Positions 36,545 through 45,900 of a stretch of DNA of 64,000 nt are shown here, one piece after another; position 1 is the stretch's first letter, and every line of letters begins with the position of its first letter. This DNA comes from an uncultured Roseicyclus sp. GTDB lineage: Bacteria; Pseudomonadota; Alphaproteobacteria; Rhodobacterales; Rhodobacteraceae. A program made the translations under genes and the position numbers. The notes under the pieces were generated by a model. That model made no database searches, was not told the origin of the DNA, and saw only the letters and a list, made by a program, of their open reading frames with translations. The DNA lies in the NCBI GenBank assembly GCA_947500415.1, contig CANMRT010000001.1, positions 124,001 through 188,000 on the forward strand, in the 5' to 3' direction.

Positions 36545-37422
36545 ACGTATCAAAAATGGCTGTTCGTTCGCTGGATGCCTTTGCCCGGATGAGCATCGGG
36601 CGCGCTTTCGCCTCAGGCATTGGCATGGTCGCTGGCGGCTTCCTGATCTTGATCGTGCTGGTGGCGATTTTCGCGCCTTGGATCGCGCCGTTTGACTATG
36701 CCGCGCAGAACTTGATGAACGCGAACGCCGCCCCTGGCTGGCTGCATTTGCTCGGCACGGATGAGTTCGGGCGCGATGTGCTGAGCCGGGTGATTTTCGG
36801 CGCGCGGACCTCGCTTTCAGTCAGCGCCACCGCGATCGTAATCTCGATGGCAGCCGGCATGACTCTGGGCGCCGCTGCAGGTTATTTCGGCGGGTTGTTC
36901 GAGCGTGTAGTGATGACGGTGGTGGACCTGACATGGTCCTTCCCCGATATCCTGATCGCGCTGATTTTCGTGGCGATCCTCGGGCCGGGTTTGACATCCA
37001 CCACTTTCGCCATCGCCATCGCCTACCTTGCGCAATTCACCCGCCTGACCCGTGCCCAGATCGTCCGCCTGAAGCGTGAGACGTTCATCGAAGCCACGAT
37101 CAACCTTGGCGCGAAGCCCTCCCATATCCTGCTCAAACACCTGATACCCAACGCCATTGCACCGGTGATCGTCGTCGGCATGCTGGCCATTGGCGACGGT
37201 ATCGTGCTGGAGGCAACGCTTGGCTTCTTCGGTCTTGGCGCGCAGCCTCCAACCCCAAGCTGGGGCGCGATGATGTCGTCTGGTACGGCGCAGCTCTTCC
37301 TTAGCCCCTGGGTTATCATCTTCCCTGGCGTGGCGGTCGCCATTACCGTGATCGCCGTGAACCTCTTCGGTGACGAGTTGATCCGCGCGCTTGATATCCG
37401 CGACCGGCTGCGGGGAGCATGA
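36541..37422 (+). CDS. ABC transporter permease (DppC-like)
   Basis: A 293-residue permease with an N-terminal cytoplasmic stretch, a first helix (about 25-47), the DppC-type LLGTDEFGRDVLSRVIFGAR near residue 63, and an EAA loop near NLGAKPSHILLKHLIPN. I set the start at 36541 by the ATGA overlap with the previous gene; the same frame is open far upstream but only as an overlap with that gene. The stop overlaps the next ATPase gene. Confidence 0.92.
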   Translation: MNVSKMAVRSLDAFARMSIGRAFASGIGMVAGGFLILIVLVAIFAPWIAPFDYAAQNLMNANAAPGWLHLLGTDEFGRDVLSRVIFGARTSLSVSATAIVISMAAGMTLGAAAGYFGGLFERVVMTVVDLTWSFPDILIALIFVAILGPGLTSTTFAIAIAYLAQFTRLTRAQIVRLKRETFIEATINLGAKPSHILLKHLIPNAIAPVIVVGMLAIGDGIVLEATLGFFGLGAQPPTPSWGAMMSSGTAQLFLSPWVIIFPGVAVAITVIAVNLFGDELIRALDIRDRLRGA

Positions 37423-38387
37423 GCATGCTCAGCGTCCGCGATCTGGGTGTGGCCTTCGGTACCGTTCAGCCGCTTTCAGGTGTCAGCTTTGCCGTGGGCA
37501 AGGGCGAGACACTTGGCATCGTTGGCGAAAGCGGCTCCGGCAAGTCGCTGACCGCGATGAGTGTTATGGGCCTTCTGCCGCTAAGCGGGGGGCGCATCAC
37601 TGGCGGAACGGTCGAGTTTGACGGGCAGGACCTGACGAAACTGTCTGAGCGCGCCTATCGCAAGCTGCGTGGCGGGCGGATCGGGTTGATCACTCAGAAT
37701 CCGATGACCTCTCTCGACCCGTTGCAAAAGATCGGCCCGCAAGTGGATGACGTGGCCAAGCTGCATCTGGGGCTCGACGCCACCAAGGCCCGTGCCCGGA
37801 CCGAGGAAATCCTCGGCACGCTTCGCATCCCAGAACCCGCGCTGATCTGCGAGCGGTATCCACATCAGATGTCGGGCGGTATGAAACAGCGCATTGTCAT
37901 CGCCATGGCGCTTGCTGCTGATCCTGACGTGTTGATTGCAGATGAGCCAACCACAGCGTTGGACGTGACGGTGCAGGCCCAGATCATCCGGCTTTTGGAT
38001 GACCTGGTGAAGGAGCGCGACTTGGCGCTGGTCCTCATTACCCATGACATGAGCGTCGTGGCCCAGACCTGTGACAAGGTCGTGGTGATGTATGCCGGAC
38101 GCGCCGTGGAACATGGGCCTGTCGAAGAAATCTTTGATCGCCCGCGCCATCCTTATACTCAGGCCCTGATCGCCTGTATTCCGCGCGGCTTGGACGGCGC
38201 AACGCGCCTGACGGGCATCGAAGGCACGGTCCCTACGGTGGTGAACTACCCCAACGGTTGCCCGTTCCATCCACGCTGCCCGCGAGCCGAGGCGATCTGC
38301 GCCACCGATCCACCGGATTTCTCGGTGCACGGTGACAGCGCCGCCGCCTGCCATTTCGCGGAGGTCGCCGATGCCCAATCTGCTTGA
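37419..38387 (+). CDS. ABC transporter ATPase (DppD-like)
   Basis: A 322-residue ABC ATPase: Walker A GESGSGKS near 36, signature MSGGMKQR near 152, Walker B VLIADEPTTALD, and the C-terminal oligopeptide-transporter extension with the Cys-containing CPFHPRCPRAEAIC that in this family binds an iron-sulfur cluster. It starts within the preceding stop (ATGA) and overlaps the next ATPase gene by 17 nt. It drives import with its DppF-like partner. Confidence 0.93.
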   Translation: MSMLSVRDLGVAFGTVQPLSGVSFAVGKGETLGIVGESGSGKSLTAMSVMGLLPLSGGRITGGTVEFDGQDLTKLSERAYRKLRGGRIGLITQNPMTSLDPLQKIGPQVDDVAKLHLGLDATKARARTEEILGTLRIPEPALICERYPHQMSGGMKQRIVIAMALAADPDVLIADEPTTALDVTVQAQIIRLLDDLVKERDLALVLITHDMSVVAQTCDKVVVMYAGRAVEHGPVEEIFDRPRHPYTQALIACIPRGLDGATRLTGIEGTVPTVVNYPNGCPFHPRCPRAEAICATDPPDFSVHGDSAAACHFAEVADAQSA

Positions 38388-39324
38388 GGTCCGCGACCTG
38401 TCCAAACAATTCACCAGCGCAGGCGGCCCGTTCCGCAAGGCGCGGTCGATGCACGCGGTCAACGGCGTCTCGTTCGACCTGCCTGAGGGGCGGGTCATCG
38501 GCGTCGTGGGTGAAAGCGGCTGTGGCAAGTCCACGCTGGCCCGGCTGATCCTGCGCCTGATCGAACCCTCCGGCGGCGCGGTGAACTTCGACGGCGACAA
38601 CCTTCTGGCGAAATCACCTGCGCAGATGCGCAAGCTTCGCGCCCGAATGCAAATGGTGTTTCAGGACCCCTATTCCGCCATCGACCCGCGTTATACGCTG
38701 ACCCGTGCGGTGTCCGAGCCGTTCGATGTGCAGAATGTGACGCCGGACAAACCGATGGCCGAGGAAGTGGCGGACCTGCTGGAGATGGTCGGCCTCAACC
38801 CCGGCCTCGCGGCCAGCTATCCGCATCAGATTTCCGGTGGCCAGAAGCAGCGCGTGGGTATCGCGCGGGCCCTTGCCCTGCGCCCGTCGCTTTTGGTGTT
38901 GGACGAGCCCACAGCCTCGCTCGATGTGTCGGTGCAGGCGCAGATCATCGGCCTGCTGGAAGACCTTCGGACCGATCTTGGCCTGACCTACCTGTTCATC
39001 TCCCACGACCTCAGCCTTGTGAAATACTTCTGCGACGAAATCCTTGTCATGTATCTAGGCCGCGTCGTGGAGGCCTTGCCGGACACAGCTGCCCCGGCTC
39101 GGCATCCTTATACAAGAACCCTCATGGAAAGCACGTTCGAGCCAGACCCGAAGAAGCGCCGCCTGATCGCGCCGTTGGAAGGTGAAGTGCCGAGCCCGTT
39201 CGACCTCCCCCCCGGCTGCGCTTTTGTCGACCGGTGTCCCAATGCCAGCGCGCTGTGCAGACAGGAAATGCCCGTTCTGTCCACGGCAACCGGCCACGCC
39301 GTCGCCTGCCATCACCCGATCTGA
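38371..39324 (+). CDS. ABC transporter ATPase (DppF-like)
   Basis: A 317-residue ABC ATPase partner: Walker A GESGCGKST, signature ISGGQKQR, Walker B LLVLDEPTASLD, and a C-terminal cysteine extension (CAFVDRCPNASALC). Its start lies 17 nt before the end of the DppD-like gene, so the two are translationally coupled. Together with the two permeases and the binding protein it makes a complete Dpp/Opp-type importer. Confidence 0.93.
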   Translation: MPNLLEVRDLSKQFTSAGGPFRKARSMHAVNGVSFDLPEGRVIGVVGESGCGKSTLARLILRLIEPSGGAVNFDGDNLLAKSPAQMRKLRARMQMVFQDPYSAIDPRYTLTRAVSEPFDVQNVTPDKPMAEEVADLLEMVGLNPGLAASYPHQISGGQKQRVGIARALALRPSLLVLDEPTASLDVSVQAQIIGLLEDLRTDLGLTYLFISHDLSLVKYFCDEILVMYLGRVVEALPDTAAPARHPYTRTLMESTFEPDPKKRRLIAPLEGEVPSPFDLPPGCAFVDRCPNASALCRQEMPVLSTATGHAVACHHPI

Positions 39325-39341
39325 CCACGAAGGACAAAGAC

Positions 39342-40829
39342 TTGGGGTTCAAGATACTTTCCGCCGAAATCTCTCATGAAACCAACACGTTCAACATCCG
39401 CCCCACCGATCTGCAAGCCTTTCGCGACCGCTACCTTTTGGAGGGCTCGGCGGCGATTGGCGCGAAGGGAGACAAAAACACCGAACTGGCCGGGCTTCTA
39501 GACGTCGGACGTGCCCATGACTGGGACATCACTCATGTAATCAGTGCTGCCGCTGGACCGGGTGGACGTGTGACGCGCATGGCATTCGACGCGTTGATGG
39601 CTCCGCTGCTGGAGGCCGCCGCGACGCGGGAATGGGACGGCGTCTTTCTGATACTGCACGGAGCAATGGTCACAGAGGACCATGATGACGGCGAAGGTGA
39701 AATCTTGCGTCGCCTGCGCGCCATTGTCGGCGCCGACCTGCCTGTCGCGGTCACGCTTGATCCGCACGCCAATGTCACCAGCGCGATGTGCGATCTGGCG
39801 CAGATCCTGGTCTCATTCACCACCTATCCGCATGTGGATGTCCGTGCCACGGGCCGCCGAACGGCGGAGCTGCTTCACCGCACGATGGCCTCAGAAATTC
39901 GTCCGCATACCCTTCGCGCCCATCGGCCCATGCTGGAAGAGGCCAATGGCGGGCGCACGGATATCGGCCCGATGATTGAACGGCACGCGATGGCCCGTGC
40001 GTTCGAGGCACGCAAGGGCGTCTACGCGATCAGCATCAACGGGGCCTTCCCCTGCGCAGATATCGCCGAGGTCGGCCCGACCGTTCTGATAGTAGGTGAG
40101 GATGACGCCGTACCTCTCGCAGCGATGGCTGACGAGTTGGCTAACGACATCTGGGTGCGGCGCCACGAGGTCCTAAATAACTATTTGACCCCGACAGAGG
40201 CCGCCAGAATTGCAGTGTCCTGGCAACCTGGCAGTGGACCATTGGTTATCGCCGACTATGCAGACAACCCTGGCTCGGGCGCCTATGGCGACGCCCCTGC
40301 GCTGTTAGAGGCGATGCTGGCGGCGGGCGTTCAAGAGGCCTGTTTCGGTCCGCTGATCGACGCTGAGGCGGCGGCCCTGTTGCAAGATGCTTCCTTGGGA
40401 GAGGACGTCACCCTCGCCATCGGCGGCAAGACTGCGCCCGAATTCGGCGGCGGGCCCCTGGACGTGACTGGCACGTTGATGTGGCGCGGCGATGGTCGCG
40501 TTGTCGGCGACGGCCCAATCCTAGGCGGACAGGAACGCAGTTTCGGGCCGACGGCGGTGTTGCGCATCGCGGGCATCGACGTCCTGATCGTCTCCATCGC
40601 GCACCAGATGCTCGACCTGCAGCAATTCCGCGCATTCGGCATCGAACCCAGCGCGAAATCTGTCGTCGCCCTCAAATCCATGCAGCATTTCCGCGCGGCA
40701 TTCGCGATCATAGCTGGCCGGATCATTGTCTGTGACACGGGCGCGCTTTGCACGACACAATACGATCTGTTGCCCTACCAGAACGTGTTGCGGCCGATCT
40801 TTCCGCTGGACAAGGATATGGCAATCTAA
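39342..40829 (+). CDS. M81-family (MlrC-like) metallopeptidase/hydrolase
   Basis: A 495-residue protein of the MlrC/DUF1485 family, named for the microcystin-degradation peptidase. The N-terminus reads GFKILSAEISHETNTF, with LHGAMVTEDHDDGEGE and LDPHANVTSAM following, the regions carrying the predicted metal ligands. A TTG at 39342 is the likely start: it has AAGGA seven bases upstream and puts the family N-terminus at residue 2; the ATG at 39234 lies within the preceding gene. It follows the peptide importer by 17 bp and probably hydrolyses an imported peptide-like or cyclic substrate. Confidence 0.85.
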   Translation: MGFKILSAEISHETNTFNIRPTDLQAFRDRYLLEGSAAIGAKGDKNTELAGLLDVGRAHDWDITHVISAAAGPGGRVTRMAFDALMAPLLEAAATREWDGVFLILHGAMVTEDHDDGEGEILRRLRAIVGADLPVAVTLDPHANVTSAMCDLAQILVSFTTYPHVDVRATGRRTAELLHRTMASEIRPHTLRAHRPMLEEANGGRTDIGPMIERHAMARAFEARKGVYAISINGAFPCADIAEVGPTVLIVGEDDAVPLAAMADELANDIWVRRHEVLNNYLTPTEAARIAVSWQPGSGPLVIADYADNPGSGAYGDAPALLEAMLAAGVQEACFGPLIDAEAAALLQDASLGEDVTLAIGGKTAPEFGGGPLDVTGTLMWRGDGRVVGDGPILGGQERSFGPTAVLRIAGIDVLIVSIAHQMLDLQQFRAFGIEPSAKSVVALKSMQHFRAAFAIIAGRIIVCDTGALCTTQYDLLPYQNVLRPIFPLDKDMAI

Positions 40830-41370
40830 GCTCAGAGATCAGCCGCTCACTCGGCACGCACTGGTGTGATTGCCGACTTATGGAACCACCTATTGGATGC
40901 GGAGTTGGCAAATGCCCCTGTACAACATGGGCACAGGAGCATCCGTTTTAAAGCGGTTCCTTTTATGGTACTGACGGCCCGTTGCTGCCATTGGAAATCG
41001 TGCTTGTGTGCTTCGGTTGCGCCCGCATACCGGTCATTCGCTGCGAATGTATGATCCCGCAATTAGGTCTAAACTCGAAAAACTTCACTTAATCTGTATG
41101 GGTAAATGTCGAATACTTGAGATCAAATCCAGATTGGCTTCTCAAAATGGATATTGGAGTTTGCATCCCTCGGGTTCGGTCATTTCCGCTTTGCCATGAG
41201 GTTTTGTGCTTCAATGTCAAGTTGGATGAGATGAGATTCAACTCCGTCTTTACGACCCGAAAGCGCGTCAAAACATCCAAGTTTCAACGAAGTTGCTATG
41301 ACTTCTTCATGCTCGAAAGCGCCCTGCGACACCACGGAATGTGAAGGTTGGAGCAGCCCCAAAAGGACGC
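40830..41370. other. Intergenic region without a recognisable gene
   Basis: Only short overlapping open frames (60-75 codons) on both strands, with no domain and no good ribosome site. The stretch around 41040-41300 looks AT-richer than the flanking genes. It separates the peptide-transporter operon from the convergent outer-membrane protein gene. Confidence 0.4.
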
Positions 41371-41399
41371 AAAACCGGGCGCAACCGACGCCCGGTTTT
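41371..41399 (-). terminator. Terminator of the outer-membrane protein gene
   Basis: AAAACCGGGCG (41371-41381) and CGCCCGGTTTT (41389-41399) form a perfect 11-bp stem with a 7-nt loop. A and T runs at both ends make it potentially bidirectional. It lies 17 bp after the stop of the minus-strand barrel gene. Confidence 0.88.
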
Positions 41400-41416
41400 C
41401 TTTCCGCTTGCCTTCC

Positions 41417-42394
41417 TCAAAAGGACTGCAGAACCGAAACAACGGCCGAGCGGTATTCGCCCCGCGCACTGCGGGTGTTCGAGTTCAATGCATCCGCGGA
41501 CCCATTGCCAATCGGGATCGACAACCCGACCGCGAAGCGGTTGATTGTTGGGTCGAACGGGGCCCCAATTGCACTGAGATCAAGGTTTGTACGCGAATAC
41601 TCAGCACTTACAACCAGCGGGATCGAAACGCCGGCTTGGGCAAGGTCGTAGGAGCCGCCCAGCGTAAGGCCGGTTGCCGAAATATCTGAGGTGAGACCAA
41701 GATCACTCAGATCAAGATTTGCAGCGCCAACGGAGCCATAAACACCGATTCCATTTCCGATACCGTAGTCTGCGCCCAACGAATAGGTTGTGGCGTCCAC
41801 GTTAACGGTGACTACCGAGATGTCCGTGCGGATCACGCTTGCGAACACATCAAGTTCTGGCATCACCTGATAGGAACCTGAAAGGCCATAGTCCTCAACG
41901 TCGACGTCAATCCCGAATGTTTCGCCGATATCGGTCATGCCGTAGAACGCTTCGACATGACCTTGGCCGAAGTCATACCCCCCGAAAAGGCCGTAGCTTT
42001 CAGCGTCAATGCCAACCGTGATCGGACCGATGAGAGAAAGGTCGAGGTCGTTCATCTCATAGTACAATCCGGCGAACGCACCGCCGACAAAGTTGTAGCG
42101 CGGTTCAACCGATAAGGTCATCAAATCGACGCTGGGGCTTGCCCCCCCGCCCGAGATTTCGAGTTCGCCGGTTGAGATGCCAAAACCCAGACCAACTGAG
42201 AATTCATCGGAAAAGCGCAGATCACCATCGGCATCGAAAGAGAAACCGTTGAGGTTCACATCCGTTCCAGGGATGTCGTTGATAGAATTGGCCGAGTATC
42301 CGATTGTGACCGTGCCGTCGAATTCGACGCCTTGTGCGGTTGCGGTCACAGGAATGGCAGCGAGTACTCCAACAAAAATGGCGGGACGGATCAT
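41417..42394 (-). CDS. Outer-membrane beta-barrel (porin-like) protein
   Basis: A 325-residue exported protein with a signal peptide ending near TATAQG, many alternating amphipathic strands (for example YNFVGGAFAGLYYEMNDLDLS and YGLSGSYQVMPELDVFASV) and a C-terminal Phe, the barrel-assembly signal. It resembles alphaproteobacterial porins in layout but is somewhat acidic and repetitive. The ATG at 42394 has AAGGA eight bases upstream; a TTG at 42400 is less likely. It is divergent from the polyketide synthase gene across 577 bp, so co-regulation is possible. Confidence 0.78.
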   Translation of the reverse strand: MIRPAIFVGVLAAIPVTATAQGVEFDGTVTIGYSANSINDIPGTDVNLNGFSFDADGDLRFSDEFSVGLGFGISTGELEISGGGASPSVDLMTLSVEPRYNFVGGAFAGLYYEMNDLDLSLIGPITVGIDAESYGLFGGYDFGQGHVEAFYGMTDIGETFGIDVDVEDYGLSGSYQVMPELDVFASVIRTDISVVTVNVDATTYSLGADYGIGNGIGVYGSVGAANLDLSDLGLTSDISATGLTLGGSYDLAQAGVSIPLVVSAEYSRTNLDLSAIGAPFDPTINRFAVGLSIPIGNGSADALNSNTRSARGEYRSAVVSVLQSF

Positions 42395-42971
42395 ATCCAA
42401 GTTCCTTCAAAAAGGGGCTGTCGTGGGCCAGAGCCGGGGGCAGCAGTAAATCCCGGCTTCGGCGGTCTATGCGTTAGCTTTATGTTAACTATTCTTTGCG
42501 CCGCAACGCTGAGCTGACTGATCAAACTCGCGTCTGAATATGCAATAAAAGATGTGTCATTTTCGCAACACTGCCGACGTAGCTGCGATGAAGGCTAAAC
42601 CGTTCTCCTACAACAAAATTTCGACAAGACCGCCTCATTTGCGTTGGCATTGCCGCTGCCACACAACATGTTGCGGCGTAGTGAAACCCCTTTGTCACGC
42701 GATATCTCGCCGAATCTGGCCGAATTTGGGGTAGCTAGGCGCTGCTAGAGTTACGCCAGTGATGCTGCCCGCATTGGATACATCCGCACATGTACGAAAC
42801 CGTTTGGATCCCCGCAAATCTGCCTGCGTCAGACCAATTTCGCGCTGTGCGCAGATGCATTTACTTGAAACCAATCAACGCATCGCGCAGAAGCTATGGT
42901 GCCGTGGGGGCATGAGTTTGGTGGGATTTGGCACCGCTCAGAGGCTGCATTTTTTTTACTAGGAATATTTT
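42395..42971. other. Long divergent intergenic region before the polyketide synthase
   Basis: 577 bp without a credible gene, between the barrel gene and the polyketide synthase. The PKS start has AGGA seven bases upstream (AGGAATATTTTATG), preceded by a T8 run. Room exists for promoters of both genes and a long leader; I saw no clear operator or riboswitch. Confidence 0.45.
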
Positions 42972-45900
42972 ATGAACACCCAGAGTAGTCGTTTTCCCGT
43001 TGGGTCAACTGACCCAATCGCCATCGTTGGCATGGCGTGTAATTTGCCGGGCGGGAACCACACACCTGACGAATTCTGGTCGTTTTTGCTGAAGAAGCAG
43101 TGTGGGATCACCGAAATCCCGGCGGACCGTTGGGACAAGGTTGCGTCATACGACCCCAACCCCCATGCGATTGCCAAAGCGGTCAGCAAATGGGGCGGTT
43201 TCGTTGACAGCATTCGCGACTTTGACGCCAAGTTCTTCGGCATTTCACCACGCGAGGCGGCCTCGATGGATCCGCAGCAACGCATGGTGCTTCATGGTGC
43301 CATCGAAGCAATTTGGGATGCCCAGATCCCGTTGGAAGACCTTTCGCGAGGCTCCACCGGTGTGTTCATCGGCATCTCTCAATCTGACTACCGCGTCATC
43401 CAGGAGATGCGGGTCACGAGCGCTGAAGCGTTTGCCGGCACAGGCTATGCGCTTTGCATCAATGCCAACCGCATTTCGCACCGGCTCAACCTTAAAGGGC
43501 CAAGCCTTGCAGTTGATACGGCCTGCTCCTCATCGTTGATGGCCCTGGATCAAGCGGTTCATAATCTAAGATCCGGTGCTTGCGACGTGGCATTGGTCGG
43601 CGGTGTGAATTCGTTGATCCACCCGTCCCCTTTTCTGGCCTTTTCCAAAGCTGGAATGATCTCCCCCACCGGGGAGCTTTCGACGTTTGATGCATCGGCC
43701 AACGGGTTTGTGCGCGGCGAAGGGATGGGCATGGTTGTTCTGAAACCTCTTGGCCATGCCGTGGCCAATGGTGACCGGATTCATGGTGTGATCCATGCAA
43801 CGAGCACCAACCAAGACGGTGGTACCAACACGATCACAGCGCCCAGTCAGGCATCCCAGATCGGCATGCTGCGCAATTTGATGCGACAAGTCGAGGTTTC
43901 GGCAGATCAGATCGGATATGTCGAGGCGCACGGAACCGGCACCCCGGTCGGCGACCCCATCGAAGCGGGCGCCATCGGAACGGTGATCGGACAGAATTCG
44001 CCCGACCTACCGGTTTGGGTGGGGTCAAGCAAAGCGAACGTCGGTCACTTGGAAAGCGGTGCGGGTATCACCGGGTTGATCAAGGCAACTCTGGCTGTGA
44101 AGCATGGCATCGTGCCCCCAAATATTCGCTTCAAGAAAGCAAACCCAAACATCCCTTTCGACGCCTTGAACCTGCGGGTTCCGGTTGATGCCGAACCCTT
44201 CCCGGAAACAGGTGGCGACCGATATGCCGTTGTGAATTCATTCGGGTTCGGAGGCGCGAATGCCAGCGTTCTGATTTCGTCGGCCCCAACCGGAGTAGAG
44301 GCGCCACGGCCTGCATTGATCGCAAAGCCCGCAGAAGTGGAAACACCTTCGAAACGCCTGCCATTGTTCTTCCCATTGTCCGCTGCATCACAGGACGCAT
44401 TGCAGGCAAATGCGGCAGCGTTGCTGAAAGCGATGCGTGCGAAAGGCGAGCTGGCACAGACGTCCTTGCCCGATCTGTCCGCAGCATTGGCGACCAAGCG
44501 CGGCCACCTAATGCGCCGTGTCGTCGTTCTGGCTCGCAGCGAACGCGAGCTGAAAACCGCACTTAAACGAATTGCCGCCGGAGACTTCGACGCGGAAAAT
44601 ATCGTCGCAGGCCAAGTCAAAGCAGCCCGCAAGCTCTGCTTTACCTTTTCCGGACAAGGCAGCCAGTGGTGGGCCATGGCGCGCGACCTTCTGGAACACA
44701 ACGCCACATTTGCAGATGCTGTGGCCGCATTTGACGCGGAATTCCAACCGGTTGCAGGCTGGTCCATCCGCGAAGAGTTGCTTCGTGATCGAGAACAGTC
44801 GCGAATTGATGACACGACCGTCACGCAGCCCGGGTTGTTTGCTATCCAATATGGTCTTGCAGCGGTTTGGGCGGAACTGGGTATTCAGCCTGACATGGTT
44901 ATCGGCCACTCCATCGGCGAAGCGGCCGCGTCCCACGTGGCGGGCGGCCTTTCCTTGAAGGGGGCTGCCAAGTTTCTGTCCAAACGCGGGGCGATCCGTG
45001 ATCAATTGGGGCAGAAGGGCGCGATGGCAGCGATCGGGATGCAGCCTGATGACGTCGAAGCGATCCTGCCGCCAGACGGAAAGCTAGGGATTGCCGCGGT
45101 AAATGGCCCGGGATCGACGACCATTAGCGGTGATTTCGACGCGCTTCACGATTTTGTAGAAGAATTCCAGATGCTACGCCCGGATACTTTCATCCGCGCG
45201 CTTGCCGTGGATACGGCTTGGCATTCCTACCACCTTGATGCGGGAGAGGCTTGGTTCCGGCGCGAGATGTCAAACATTGACTGGAGCGTGCCGCAGCTGC
45301 CCTTCATCTCAACGGTCACAGCGCAGCCAGAGACGCGATTTGATACAGACTACGGCTGGTTGAACTTGCGCCGCCCGGTGAACTTTCAGGGCGCGGTGGA
45401 AACTGCCGTCGACATGGGAGCCACAACGTTTCTGGAGCTTGGTCCTGCCGCAACCTTGGCGGGCCCGACGCGAAGCACGACCCTCGAAAAAGGTGCTGAT
45501 GCGACCGTGCTTAGCTCGCTCACCCGCAAGGGCGGAGACTTCGACGCTGTGGCGCGCGCAGCTGCGACCCTGTTCGTAGAAGGATCCGACCTGGATTGGG
45601 GACAGATCGCTGGCAGCCCATCGGTTCATGTAGAGTTGCCGCGATACGTTTGGCAGATGGAGGAGTTTTGGCAGGATTCCGAGGAAAGCCGGGACGTTTT
45701 GCTGAAGCCAGTCAAGCACCCCTTTCTCGGGCAGCGCAATCGCGCGCAGTCCACGTCCTGGTTGTCCGAGATAAACCTGAAAGCCTACGATTTCTTGAAA
45801 GATCACCGCCTCGGCGGCGATGTGATCTTTCCGGCCGCTGGCTATGTCGACACCATCGTCGCCGTTTGTCGTGAACTTTTCGGGACTTCCGGCGTCCTGG

